Source of the DNA: Pseudooceanicola sp.
Lineage (GTDB): Bacteria > Pseudomonadota > Alphaproteobacteria > Rhodobacterales > Rhodobacteraceae
DNA length: 36,757 nucleotides
Direction: 5' to 3'
Assembly (NCBI GenBank): GCA_002709085.1
Contig: PAPR01000069.1
Location: 1-36,757 of the forward strand
How positions within the stretch are numbered: the first letter of the stretch is position 1; every line of letters begins with the position of its first letter. The position numbers and the translations under genes were made by a program. Below, piece after piece: positions 26,545 to 35,883 of this stretch. The notes under the pieces were generated by a model, which searched no databases, was not told where the DNA came from, and saw only the letters and a list, made by a program, of their open reading frames with translations.

Positions 26545-27918
26545 CTAGAAGTAATCGATGGAGACCTGAAGCAGCCTCTCGACCTCGGGCACATCATTGG
26601 TCAGCGCAAAGATCAGGATCACGTCCCCGGCCTCGATCTTGAGCTTGCCGTCAGGTTTGATGACCTTGCCGCCCTGTTGAATCGCGCCGATCAGCACCCC
26701 TTCGGGAAAATCGATATCGCGGATCGGGCGGCCCGCAATCGGACTGGTCGAGAGCACTTCGGCCTCGATCACCTCGGCCTCCGCATCGCCAATGGAATAG
26801 ACCCCACGCACCCGCCCGTGGCGGATGTGGCGCAGGATCGAAGACACGGTGGTCTGGCGCGGATTGATATGCGCATCGATGCCAAGCGTCGCCATCAACG
26901 GCACCAGCGTCGCATCGTTGATCAGCGCGATGGCCATTTCGCAGCCCGACGCCTTGGCCCGCACCGCCGCCAGCATGTTGGTCTTGTCGTCATCCGTCAC
27001 GCAGAGGATCGCATCCGCGCGCCTGACCCCCGCCTCGGCCAACAGCGCCTTGTCCAGCCCGTCGCCATTCAGAACGATAGTTCTTTCCAGCGCATCGGCA
27101 GCGCGTTCTGCTGTTACGCGGTCCTTTTCAATCACCTTCGCGCGGATAGAGCGGCGTTTTTCCAGGCTCTCGGCCACAGCCAACCCGACATTGCCGCCGC
27201 CGACGATGATCACGCGCTCCTGCGTGCGGGTCGTCTTGCCAAAGACTTCCAGCGTGCGCGGCACATCCTCGTCCACAACGCAGATATAACAGGAATCTCC
27301 GGGGAAGATCTGATCGTTGGGATCGGGGGCAAACAGACGACCATCGCGGCGAATGCCGACAACGATGGCGCGCAGGGTGGAAAACAGGTCCGTCAACTGA
27401 CGCAGCGGCGTATTCACCACCGGGCAATCGTCGTCGATGATGATGCCCAGCAGCTGGGCACGTCCATCAAGGAACGTCTGCACGTCAAAGGCGGCGGGCG
27501 CGGAGAGGCGCTGCATTGCGGCGTCGGCGACCTCACGTTCCGGGCTGATGACCACGTCGATCGGCATGTGATCGCGCCGGTAGAGGTCGGAATAGATCGC
27601 GGTCAGATAGCTCTGCGCCCTGAGGCGCGCGATCTTGCGCGGAATGGCAAAGACAGAATGCGCGACCTGACAGGTGACCATGTTCACCTCGTCCGAATAG
27701 GTCGCGGCGATGATCATGTCGGCGTCGCGCGCGCCCGCCCGTTCCAGAATGTCGGGATAAGAGGCAAAACCGGCGATACCCTGCACGTCCAGCGTCTCTG
27801 TCGCGCGGCGCACCAGCTCAGGGTTATTGTCCACGACGGTCACGTCGTTGTTTTCCCCTGACAAATGGCGGGCGATTTGCCAGCCGACCTGCCCTGCGCC
27901 GCAGATGATGACCTTCAT
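26545..27918 (-). CDS. trkA: Trk system potassium uptake regulator TrkA
   Basis: 457 residues, a peripheral cytoplasmic protein with two tandem RCK units. The first nucleotide-binding motif is GAGQVGWQIARHL with VVDNN as the acidic end of strand 2, followed by an RCK_C domain near 140-220; the second is GGGNVGLAVAESL, followed by an RCK_C ending near 450. Start ATG 27918 has GGGGGA about 8 nt upstream. It controls TrkH according to NAD(H)/ATP state. The next gene (putative lipoprotein) is divergent, so the trk promoter lies in the ~100 bp above the start. Confidence 0.96.
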   Translation of the reverse strand: MKVIICGAGQVGWQIARHLSGENNDVTVVDNNPELVRRATETLDVQGIAGFASYPDILERAGARDADMIIAATYSDEVNMVTCQVAHSVFAIPRKIARLRAQSYLTAIYSDLYRRDHMPIDVVISPEREVADAAMQRLSAPAAFDVQTFLDGRAQLLGIIIDDDCPVVNTPLRQLTDLFSTLRAIVVGIRRDGRLFAPDPNDQIFPGDSCYICVVDEDVPRTLEVFGKTTRTQERVIIVGGGNVGLAVAESLEKRRSIRAKVIEKDRVTAERAADALERTIVLNGDGLDKALLAEAGVRRADAILCVTDDDKTNMLAAVRAKASGCEMAIALINDATLVPLMATLGIDAHINPRQTTVSSILRHIRHGRVRGVYSIGDAEAEVIEAEVLSTSPIAGRPIRDIDFPEGVLIGAIQQGGKVIKPDGKLKIEAGDVILIFALTNDVPEVERLLQVSIDYF

Positions 27919-28025
27919 CCCACGTCCCCCGGGATCCTTGCCTTTGCCGAAACTATCGCATGACAGATGCCGCCGGAGCGGTCAAACGAATTGTCCCCAT
28001 GGGTCCAAGCATGCAGAATAGCGCA

Positions 28026-28502
28026 ATGAAACACCAGACGTCCTTCTTGCTGACCGCCCTGACCTGCACCCTGCTGACCGCGGGCTGTGCGCGCGAGATC
28101 GACTATCGCGAAGGCGCCACGATGGCAGAGGTCAACCGCGCCCGCGACACCTGCGCCCTCGCCGCTGAGACGCAGGCACCCTATCGCCCCGCCACGCGGA
28201 TGGAGCCGGGGGACTGGATACCAGAACGCAAGGTCTGCGATGCGGCGGGAAATTGCACCATCCGCCCCGGTCGCATGGGTTTGCCACAGATCGTGCGCTA
28301 TGACGGCAACGCCACGCGGCGGGTCTTGCTGGCGCGGACCTGTCTGACCGACAAGGGGTTTGACCGGGTCAGCCTGCCCTATTGCCAGTCGAACGTGCGC
28401 AACGCGACCCCGCAAGCTGTCACGCGGGTCTTGCCGCCGCTGACGCCGCAAAGCTGCATCATCGGGCGCGGCGGATCGGCCTACCAGATCGTAAGCCCTT
28501 AA
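28026..28502 (+). CDS. hypothetical lipoprotein, cysteine-rich
   Basis: A 158-residue protein from ATG 28026; ATGs at 27960, 28002 and 28011 are alternatives and none has a strong ribosome binding site. The chosen start gives a clean lipoprotein signal, MKHQTSFLLTALTCTLLTAGC, with Cys21 as the lipidation site (T-A-G-C). The mature part is about 135 residues and has several further cysteines (ARDTCAL, KVCDAAGNCTI, RTCLTD, PYCQSN, QSCIIG), suggesting disulfide bonds in the periplasm. I do not recognise the family. It is the only plus-strand gene between trkA and ispDF, and its stop is 6 bp from the convergent ntrX stop. Confidence 0.75.
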   Translation: MKHQTSFLLTALTCTLLTAGCAREIDYREGATMAEVNRARDTCALAAETQAPYRPATRMEPGDWIPERKVCDAAGNCTIRPGRMGLPQIVRYDGNATRRVLLARTCLTDKGFDRVSLPYCQSNVRNATPQAVTRVLPPLTPQSCIIGRGGSAYQIVSP

Positions 28503-28508
28503 ACCGGC

Positions 28509-29906
28509 TTACTCTTCCTCAACCCGAGCCACGCGCCCGCCCGATTTCGTCGTCGTGACCACGCCGAGCGATTTCAACTTGCGATGCAGGGCCGATCGTT
28601 CCATGCCAACGAATTGAGCGGTTTTCGAGATATTGCCGCCAAAGCGGTTGATCTGGGTCAGCAGGTACTCCCGCTCGAACGCTTCGCGCGCCTCGCGCAG
28701 CGGCAGCGTCGCCAAGGTGCCCGAAAGGACGACGCGCCCCTCCTCGGAGGGCTTTTCCTCTTCCGTCGGGACCTCGCGTGCCTCGATTGCGCCGGTGCCA
28801 TCGCCCAGGATCAGGATGCGTTCGATCACGTTGCGCAGCTGACGCACGTTGCCGGGCCAGATCATCGTCTGCATCAGGGCGGCCGCATCTTCGGAAAGGG
28901 TGCGCATCGGCAAGCCCTGACCCTTGTGCAGCGCTTCGAGGAAGTAATTCGCCAGCACGGGAATGTCCTCGCGCCGGTCCGCGAGGCTCGGCACCTCAAT
29001 CGGCACGACGTTCAGACGGTGATACAATTCCTGACGGAACGTGCCCTCTGCTATCGCCGCGTCCAGATCGCGCGAGGTCGATGAGACGACGCGCAGATCG
29101 ACCCGCACCTTATCCGCCCCGCCGACGCGCAGGAATTGCTGATCGACCAGCACCCGCAGGATCTTGGACTGGGTACCGATGGGCATGTCGGCAACCTCGT
29201 CGAAATAGATCACGCCGCCATGCGCCTCTTCCAGCAGGCCCGGTTCGACGCCGCGTTCCGAGGTTTCGCGGCCGAACAGCACCTCCTCCATGCGGTCCGC
29301 TTCGATCGAGGCGCAGGAAACGCAGACAAAGGGCGCATCGGCCCGGTTGGACTGCGCGTGGATGTAGCGCGCCGCGACCTCCTTGCCGGCGCCCGAAGGT
29401 CCGTTCAGCATCACCCGCCCATTGGATTTCGTCACCTTTTCGAGGTTTTGCATCAGGGCGCGGAAGGCGGCTGAATTGCCGACCATTTCGGCGGAATGGG
29501 TATCCTTGCGCCGCAACTGCTGATTTTCACGCCGCAATCGCGAGGTTTCCATGGCGCGCCGGATCACCACCAGCAACTGGTCGATGTTAAAAGGTTTTTC
29601 GATGAAATCGTAAGCGCCCTGTTTGATGGCGGCGACCGCAATCTCGATATTGCCGTGCCCCGAAATGATCACCACCGGCACATCGGGGTTGTCGCGTTTG
29701 ACGTGTTTCAGGATGTCGATGCCATCCATCCGGCTATCCTTGAGCCAGATGTCGAGGATCATCAACGCGGGCGGCTCGGTGTTGAGGTGCGCGAGACACT
29801 CGTCGGAGTTCCCGGCAAGCCGGGTGGCGTAGTTCTCGTCCTCCAGGATGTCCGAAATCAATTCCCGGATGTCACGTTCGTCATCGACGATCAGGATGTC
29901 ACTCAT
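28509..29906 (-). CDS. ntrX: nitrogen-assimilation response regulator NtrX
   Basis: 465 residues. A receiver domain (1-120) has acid pocket D8-D9 and phosphorylation site D52 (ILDIWLKD). The AAA+ domain carries Walker A GPSGAGKE and Walker B GVIYFDE, and a Fis-type helix-turn-helix ends the protein (NISKTAQFVGMERSALHRKL). Where sigma-54 activators have GAFTGA, this protein reads LFGRETSERGVEPG, so the sigma-54 contact is missing, consistent with the idea that alphaproteobacterial NtrX acts on other holoenzymes. It overlaps ntrY by ATGA, forming the NtrYX two-component pair linked to nitrogen and redox control. Confidence 0.95.
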   Translation of the reverse strand: MSDILIVDDERDIRELISDILEDENYATRLAGNSDECLAHLNTEPPALMILDIWLKDSRMDGIDILKHVKRDNPDVPVVIISGHGNIEIAVAAIKQGAYDFIEKPFNIDQLLVVIRRAMETSRLRRENQQLRRKDTHSAEMVGNSAAFRALMQNLEKVTKSNGRVMLNGPSGAGKEVAARYIHAQSNRADAPFVCVSCASIEADRMEEVLFGRETSERGVEPGLLEEAHGGVIYFDEVADMPIGTQSKILRVLVDQQFLRVGGADKVRVDLRVVSSTSRDLDAAIAEGTFRQELYHRLNVVPIEVPSLADRREDIPVLANYFLEALHKGQGLPMRTLSEDAAALMQTMIWPGNVRQLRNVIERILILGDGTGAIEAREVPTEEEKPSEEGRVVLSGTLATLPLREAREAFEREYLLTQINRFGGNISKTAQFVGMERSALHRKLKSLGVVTTTKSGGRVARVEEE

Positions 29907-32254
29907 GTTCCCTCACTCACTGTTCTCGCGGTGTCCGGCGTGTCGATCGCACCGGCCTTCAGCGGCAGGCGGATGATGGCACAGGCACCAGTGTGGCTAA
30001 GCCCGTCAAAGGGCTCGGCATCATCAAGGCGGAGCGTTCCGCCATGTTCCTCGATAATCTTCTTCACGATGGGCAGGCCCAACCCGGTACCCTTGTCACG
30101 CGTCGTCACGTAAGGCTCGAACAGGCGCGCGCGATCCTCGGGCAGACCGATGCCATTGTCTGAAATGCGGATTTCCGCCCAGGGGGCGGTGCCGTTCTGG
30201 GTCTCCTGCGACAGGGTCTCGGCGGTGACGTGCACGGCCGGCACATAGCCCTCGGGCGCGCCTTTTTCGCGCAGCGTCTCGGTCGCCTCGCCAGCATTTT
30301 TGATGAGGTTGGTCAGCGCCTGCCCGATCATCGTAGCGTCCAGATCGGCGGACATGGCGACATTGGGCAGATCGCTGGAGATCCGCACGCCGGGCTGGCC
30401 CGATTGTTGCAACAGCACGGCGCCCTTCAACAGATCGCGCAGATCCTCGGTGCGCTTTTCCGGCTCCGGCATGCGCGCGAACTTGGAGAATTCGTCCACG
30501 ATCCGACGCAGATCGCCGGTCTGGCGTACGATGACTTCGGTCAGTGATTCCAGATCATTGGCGAGGCCCTCGTCCAGATGGCGCGCGAACTTGCGCCGGA
30601 TCCGTTCGGCGGATAGCTGGATCGGGGTCAGCGGGTTCTTGATCTCATGCGCGATACGGCGCGCGACATCGCCCCAGGCCGCCATGCGCTGCGCCGTGAC
30701 GAGATCGGTAACATCGTCAAAGGCGACCACGTAGCCTTCGCGCCGCCCTTCGGTATTGCGCCGGGTCGCCATGCGCACCAGCAGGGTTTCCTGACGCCCT
30801 GCGCGCACGACCTTGATCTCGGCTTGCACAGTCTGCGCGCCGCTGTCGCGCAACTGGTCGAACAGCGGTCCGAATTCCGGCACGGCAAAGGAGATGGCGT
30901 CGTCCTCCTCATCGCCGCTCCAATCCAACAGTCGTTCTGCGGAGCGGTTCACGAAGGTCACGCGTCCCTCGCGGTCCAGACCGACCACGCCGGAGGTGAC
31001 AGAGGACAGCACGGAATCAAAGAGCCGGCGGCGTTGCTCGACCTGGTTCGTGTTTTCCAGCAGGGCATTGCGCTGTCCCTTCAACTGCGATGTCATCTGG
31101 TTGAAGTAGCGTGACAGCATGGCGATTTCATCATCGCCCTCGTCTTCGGTGACGCGCACGTTCAAATCGCCCGAGCCGACGCGTTGCGCGGCGCCGGTCA
31201 GACGTCCGACGGGGCCCGACAAACGTTCGGCAAACCACAGGCCCAGCCAGATCGCCGCAAGGATCAGGATGACGGCGAAACCTATGTAAAGCAGACCGAA
31301 TTCAAACAACACGCGCCCCCGTTCGCTCTCCAGCTGCTGGTAGAGCCGGACGGTCTCCTGGGTGTCGTCGAGCAGGCGCAGGATGTCGCCGTCGACATCG
31401 CGACTGACGTAGAGGAAGCGGTCCACATAGGCGGTCAGCGGGATCAGCGCACGAAACTCGTTATTGCTCCAGTCCTCGATCAGTAGATAGCCCTCGCTGG
31501 CGGACTGCTCGAGGTCTGCCTGATCCGGTTGCTCATAATCGAACAGGTAGGAGCGTTCGCCGCGTGATTTGATTTCCCCTGCCCCGTCAATGACATAAGC
31601 CTCACGCAGCCCCCGCTGGATCTGGTTCTGACCAGAGGCAAGCAACTGGCGGAGAACCGCATCGGTAATCAGGAAATCCCGTTCGCGCGCCGTATTGAGG
31701 AAACGCGCCAGCGCCCGGGCGTCCTCCTCCAGATCCTCGCGGTGCTCCTGCTCATAGGCGCGCGCGGCGGCAAGTGACGTGCCCACCACCTGGCGCACCC
31801 GGTCGGAGAACCAGCCCTCCAACCCTATGTTGATCGTCAGCACGGCAAAGATCGCAACGGACACAGTGGGGATCAGCGCCATGATCGCGAAGACCCCGGT
31901 GAGACGCAGGTGCAACCGGCTGCCGGCAGATTTGGCACGACGCGCCGCGACCATTCGCGCGACCCGTTGTGACACCAACGCGGCCACCACCAGCACGTAA
32001 ACCAGATCGACCAGCAAGACGAGGCGCAGCGCCATGGAGGACGCGCCCTGCTGCATCGGCCCAAGCACGAGGAATGTCGCAATGACAAGCACCGGCCCGA
32101 GGATCACAAGCCCCAGGGTCGCCGCGTTTTGCAGTCGCCGTTGACGGCGTAGGCGCGCCAAAGCGGCCCATCGTGGTCTCTGTGCCCGGGTTGCCACTCG
32201 GCAGCCTCTTGATTTGGGTCGCATTCTGCAACCACCGCCATATGTTGTGGCCAT
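29903..32254 (-). CDS. ntrY: nitrogen-regulation sensor histidine kinase NtrY
   Basis: 783 residues from 32254; an internal ATG ten codons in is an alternative start. Membrane helices are at about 47-70, 75-98 and 115-140, then an extracytoplasmic sensor region of about 150 residues and another helix near 320-345. HAMP, PAS, HisKA with phosphoacceptor His in [12 protein letters not shown], and an HATPase domain with SDNGIGLP and GTGLGLPIVKK follow. The stop overlaps the ntrX start by 4 nt. The gene starts 41 bp after ntrC. Confidence 0.95.
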   Translation of the reverse strand: MATTYGGGCRMRPKSRGCRVATRAQRPRWAALARLRRQRRLQNAATLGLVILGPVLVIATFLVLGPMQQGASSMALRLVLLVDLVYVLVVAALVSQRVARMVAARRAKSAGSRLHLRLTGVFAIMALIPTVSVAIFAVLTINIGLEGWFSDRVRQVVGTSLAAARAYEQEHREDLEEDARALARFLNTARERDFLITDAVLRQLLASGQNQIQRGLREAYVIDGAGEIKSRGERSYLFDYEQPDQADLEQSASEGYLLIEDWSNNEFRALIPLTAYVDRFLYVSRDVDGDILRLLDDTQETVRLYQQLESERGRVLFEFGLLYIGFAVILILAAIWLGLWFAERLSGPVGRLTGAAQRVGSGDLNVRVTEDEGDDEIAMLSRYFNQMTSQLKGQRNALLENTNQVEQRRRLFDSVLSSVTSGVVGLDREGRVTFVNRSAERLLDWSGDEEDDAISFAVPEFGPLFDQLRDSGAQTVQAEIKVVRAGRQETLLVRMATRRNTEGRREGYVVAFDDVTDLVTAQRMAAWGDVARRIAHEIKNPLTPIQLSAERIRRKFARHLDEGLANDLESLTEVIVRQTGDLRRIVDEFSKFARMPEPEKRTEDLRDLLKGAVLLQQSGQPGVRISSDLPNVAMSADLDATMIGQALTNLIKNAGEATETLREKGAPEGYVPAVHVTAETLSQETQNGTAPWAEIRISDNGIGLPEDRARLFEPYVTTRDKGTGLGLPIVKKIIEEHGGTLRLDDAEPFDGLSHTGACAIIRLPLKAGAIDTPDTARTVSEGT

Positions 32255-32295
32255 ATCAGGGGATGATACCCCATAGCCACTGCTCTGTTGCGGTT

Positions 32296-33666
32296 TTACA
32301 TCAATTTCCGGCGGCGTGTCACGCGAATATCCAGATCGGTGATCTTCTTGCGCAAAGTATTGCGGTTGATTCCCAGGAGGTCAGCACATTTAGCCTGATT
32401 GCCGCCCGTCGCCTCTAGGGCGATTTCGATCAACGGCGTCTCCATCTCCTTGAGAATACGGGGATAAAGCCCCGGAGGGGGCAATATGTTGCCGTGCAGA
32501 TCAAAGTAGCGGCGCAGATGTCGCCCGATCGAGGCCGAGAGCTTCTCACCGTCCTCCACGCCCGACGCCGGCTCATTCTCAGGCTGTCCACCCAGAACCC
32601 CGGCGACATCCAGCTTGGAAATCTCATCGGTGCGCGCCGTCAGCACGAGACGTCGAATCGCGTTCTCAAGCTGGCGCACGTTGCCCGGCCAAGGGTGGGA
32701 GCGCACCATTTCCATCGCGTCGGGCGTCAACTGACGCAGGGGCGCGCCTTCGCGTTCTGAGCGGGCAAAGAAATGCTCGACCAGCAGCGGGATGTCATCG
32801 ACCCGGTCACGCAAGGCGGGCACCGCGATTGCCGCGCCGGACAAGCGATAGTATAGGTCCTGCCGCAGCTCACCCTCCTCCATCGCATGGGTCAGATCGG
32901 CCTGCGAGGTCGCCATGAAACGCGGCAGATTGTCGGCCGGACCGTCCATCATGCGAACGATCCGCGCCTGCACGTCCAGCGGGATGTCGGTGATCTCGTC
33001 GAAAATGATCGTGCCGCCCTTGGCCCGCGCGAGGATCTGCGCCGGACCTTCGATATCCTGAAGGTCGGCGGCCGAGGCGGTGATGAAGGGCAAGCTGCGT
33101 CGGTCCGAAAAGTCATGAATGGCGCGCCCGATCAACGACTTGCCCGTCCCCGACTCCCCCGTGATCAACACCGCGAGATCCGTATTCAGCACGCGCGCGA
33201 TCAACCGATAGAGCGCCTGCATCGAGGGGGTGCGCCCGACCAGCGGCAATTCGTCGGGACGTTCGGTATCATCGCTGGAGGTGGGCGCGGAGGCGCTGCG
33301 TCGGCGGGCATCCAGCGCGCGGGCCGTGCGCTTCATCAAGTCGGGCAGATCAAAGGGCTTGGGCAGATAGTCATAGGCCTCGGCCTCAGCCGCCTGAATC
33401 GCCGTCATGATGGTGTTCTGGGCGGAAATCACGATCACTGGCAGGCCGGGGCGATCCTGCGCGATCTTCGGCAGCATCTCCAACCCGTTGCCATCGGGCA
33501 TCATCACGTCGCTGATCACCACGTCGCCTTTGCCCTCGCCCACCCATCTCATCAAGGTCGTCAGAGAGGACGTCGCGTGCACCTTGCATCCCGCACGGGT
33601 CAGAGCTTGCGTCAGAACGGTGCGAATGGTGCGGTCGTCGTCGGCGACAAGAATGGTGCCATCCAT
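32296..33666 (-). CDS. ntrC: nitrogen regulator NtrC, sigma-54-contact-less type
   Basis: 456 residues. Receiver domain with D9-D11 and phosphorylation site D53; AAA+ domain with Walker A GESGTGKS (170-177) and Walker B GTIIFDE (218-224); C-terminal Fis helix-turn-helix ([20 protein letters not shown]). Residues 200-217 are shortened: the GAFTGA loop that contacts sigma-54 is absent. Rhodobacter capsulatus NtrC is known to lack this loop and to activate the housekeeping sigma-70 polymerase, so the same is inferred here. The gene starts 1 nt after the ntrB stop (TGATATG), with AGGAG inside the ntrB end. It controls nitrogen-limitation genes. Confidence 0.95.
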   Translation of the reverse strand: MDGTILVADDDRTIRTVLTQALTRAGCKVHATSSLTTLMRWVGEGKGDVVISDVMMPDGNGLEMLPKIAQDRPGLPVIVISAQNTIMTAIQAAEAEAYDYLPKPFDLPDLMKRTARALDARRRSASAPTSSDDTERPDELPLVGRTPSMQALYRLIARVLNTDLAVLITGESGTGKSLIGRAIHDFSDRRSLPFITASAADLQDIEGPAQILARAKGGTIIFDEITDIPLDVQARIVRMMDGPADNLPRFMATSQADLTHAMEEGELRQDLYYRLSGAAIAVPALRDRVDDIPLLVEHFFARSEREGAPLRQLTPDAMEMVRSHPWPGNVRQLENAIRRLVLTARTDEISKLDVAGVLGGQPENEPASGVEDGEKLSASIGRHLRRYFDLHGNILPPPGLYPRILKEMETPLIEIALEATGGNQAKCADLLGINRNTLRKKITDLDIRVTRRRKLM

Positions 33667-33667
33667 A

Positions 33668-34753
33668 TCAGCTCTCCTTTAAATTGCGTTTAGTACGGGT
33701 CGTATCCATCGGCAGCGACAGGCGGAACACGGTTTTTCCAGGGACGGACGTGACTGTGATCCAGCCCTCGTGATCCGAGACGATTTTGCTCACCAGTGCG
33801 AGACCCAGCCCGGTGCCATTCTCCCTGCCGGACACGAAAGGATCAAAGATGTCGCCCGCGATGTCCGGCGGCAAGCCGGGGCCATCGTCGATGATCTCGA
33901 CCTGAAGGGGCAGCGGCTTGCCTTGACCGTCCGAGCGCCTTAAACGGAACGAATGTTCGAAATAGGTTCGCAGACGGATCGTTCCGCCCGTTTTTCCAGC
34001 AGCTTCCGAGGCGTTCTTCAACAAATTCAGCACGACCTGGAGCAATTGGTCGGCGTCCCCAAGGGCCATGGGCAGCGAGGGGTCGTAATCCTCAATGATC
34101 TTCATATGCGCCCCGAACCCCAGCAGAGCCGAACGGCGCGCCCGGTCCAAAACGTCGTGCACATTCACGGCATGCATCATTGGCATGGTCAGGTTGCCGA
34201 ATTGCTCCACCTGCTCCAGCAACTTGACGATGCGGCGGCTCTCTTCGACGATGAGATCGGTCAACTCACGGTCCTCCGCGCTCAACCCCATGGAGAGTAA
34301 CTGCGCGGCACCCGTGATCCCGGCGAGCGGGTTCTTGATCTCGTGGGCCAGCATTTCGGCCATGCCAATGGCGGATTTCGCAGCTGATTTGACTGTATGG
34401 TCCTGTGACAACCGCCCGGCCAGTTCGCGCGGCGAGATCAGGAACAGCATGTAACCCGTCTGGCCCGACAAGGGTGCGATCTGGAGGTTGCAATGCAGCG
34501 GCGCCCGCTCGCCGGTGCCGACGTCAACGTCGTTGACGAACAGCGGCGAGGACGTGGCGCGGGCGCGCTCGAACGCCGTCTCCAGCGGGCTGTCGATCAT
34601 CACCTTTTCCCAGACTTTCGTGCCCCGAAGCGTCTTGGCCGAGGCATTGAGGAAGCCTTCGGCGGCGGCGTTGATCGTGGCGATGCAATCCTGCGGGTCC
34701 AGCACGATCGCCGGGACGGGCAGAGAGTTCCAGACCGCGTCATCCTCTATCAT
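33668..34753 (-). CDS. ntrB: nitrogen-regulation histidine kinase NtrB
   Basis: 361 residues, a soluble cytoplasmic kinase/phosphatase for NtrC, normally governed by PII (GlnB). An N-terminal PAS domain (about 8-115) is followed by the phosphoacceptor H137 in [13 protein letters not shown] and an HATPase domain with [16 protein letters not shown] and GTGLGLALV. The start at 34753 (MIEDDAVWN) overlaps the dusB stop by ATGA, and the upstream extension reads only into the dusB 3' end. The gene order dusB-ntrB-ntrC equals the nifR3-ntrB-ntrC operon of Rhodobacter. Confidence 0.95.
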   Translation of the reverse strand: MIEDDAVWNSLPVPAIVLDPQDCIATINAAAEGFLNASAKTLRGTKVWEKVMIDSPLETAFERARATSSPLFVNDVDVGTGERAPLHCNLQIAPLSGQTGYMLFLISPRELAGRLSQDHTVKSAAKSAIGMAEMLAHEIKNPLAGITGAAQLLSMGLSAEDRELTDLIVEESRRIVKLLEQVEQFGNLTMPMMHAVNVHDVLDRARRSALLGFGAHMKIIEDYDPSLPMALGDADQLLQVVLNLLKNASEAAGKTGGTIRLRTYFEHSFRLRRSDGQGKPLPLQVEIIDDGPGLPPDIAGDIFDPFVSGRENGTGLGLALVSKIVSDHEGWITVTSVPGKTVFRLSLPMDTTRTKRNLKES

Positions 34754-35745
34754 GCGGCGGTCCTTTCGCGCGCGTGTGGCTCGCGCGCGTGTGGCGCGAG
34801 CGCTTCGGGCAGAAGGGACATGACCTCTGCGCAATCACGGCTGCGCAGGACACGGCCACGCAGCGCGGCTGGCGTTCGCGCGTGGTCCATGTACCAACCC
34901 AGATGCTTGCGTGCGACGCGATTGCCGAGATCAACGCCGTAGAACGACAGCATCGCCTCGTAGTGCCGCGCGGCCAATGCGCCCATGTCGACCGTGGTCG
35001 GCCCGGTTGTGCCCGAAAGCTCTGCCATGATCGTGGCCAGCGCCCAGGGCCGACCCTGGATTCCCCGCCCCACCATGACTCCGCGCGCGCCCGAAGCCTT
35101 CAGCGCCGCACGCGCGCTCTCTGTGTCGACGATATCTCCATTGGCGAGAACCGGCACATCGACCGCCTCGACCACTGACCGGATGGCAGCCCAATCGGCA
35201 TGCCCCTTGTAGAACTGGCAGCGCGTGCGCCCGTGCACGACGACCATGCGCACCCCTGCGGCCTCGGCACGGCGCGCGAGATCGGGAGCGTTTAGGCAAT
35301 CGTCGTCCCAGCCAAGGCGCATTTTGAGCGTGACAGGCAGCGAGACCGCCTCCGCGACCGCCTCGATCAGGCGCAGTGCCAGATCGGGATCGCGCATCAG
35401 GGCAGAACCGGACAGCCCGCCCGTGACCTTTTTCGCCGGGCAGCCCATGTTGATGTCGATGATGCGCGCGCCCATCCCTTCGACCTGACGCGCGGCCTCG
35501 CCCATGATCGCGGGATCGCGCCCGGCAAGCTGGACAGAGGTTGCGCTACGTTCAAGCCCCAGCTCCGCCCGCTCCAACGTGCCGGCGCGCGCGGTCAGCA
35601 ATTCGCCCGAGGCGACCATCTCGCTGACCACGAGGTCGGCGCCAAAGCCGGTGACGAGGTCGCGCATCGGCAGATCGGTGATCCCGGCCATGGGGGCCAG
35701 GGCGACAATCGGGCGGTCGGATGGGTGGGCGAAGGGTGCTGACAT
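34750..35745 (-). CDS. dusB: tRNA-dihydrouridine synthase B
   Basis: 331 residues (also known as NifR3). The FMN enzyme reduces uridine to dihydrouridine in tRNA D-loops. TIM-barrel motifs include LAPMAGITDLPMR, the catalytic C102 in NMGCPAKKVTGG, KMRLGWDD and the FMN-phosphate region ARGVMVGRGIQG. The start at 35745 has AAGG 8 nt upstream; the long open upstream frame is the shadow of ispDF. The C-terminus ends with two copies of PHARE created by a 15-bp tandem repeat. It heads the ntrBC operon. Confidence 0.96.
   Translation of the reverse strand: MSAPFAHPSDRPIVALAPMAGITDLPMRDLVTGFGADLVVSEMVASGELLTARAGTLERAELGLERSATSVQLAGRDPAIMGEAARQVEGMGARIIDINMGCPAKKVTGGLSGSALMRDPDLALRLIEAVAEAVSLPVTLKMRLGWDDDCLNAPDLARRAEAAGVRMVVVHGRTRCQFYKGHADWAAIRSVVEAVDVPVLANGDIVDTESARAALKASGARGVMVGRGIQGRPWALATIMAELSGTTGPTTVDMGALAARHYEAMLSFYGVDLGNRVARKHLGWYMDHARTPAALRGRVLRSRDCAEVMSLLPEALAPHAREPHARERTAA
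34767..34796. repeat. 15-bp tandem repeat in the dusB 3' end
   Basis: Two adjacent copies of CGCGCGCGTGTGGC plus one variable base (34767-34781 and 34782-34796), identical in 14 of 15 positions. Read on the minus strand they encode PHARE-PHARE near the DusB C-terminus, so the duplication keeps the reading frame. Confidence 0.8.
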
Positions 35746-35883
35746 GCCTAAACCTTGTGCAATGAGCCTTGCGTAGCGCGATAGTCGCCCAAGCTCAACG
35801 CAAGCAAATAGGAATACCGACGCGATCATGTGCTTATGCTTAAATATTAGGCAATCACCGCGAACCAAGGCGGCATTGCCGAT

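Noticed and set aside
26476..27861. 461-codon plus-strand ORF opposite trkA
   Set aside because: The complementary strand carries a complete TrkA with all motifs; this frame is its antisense.
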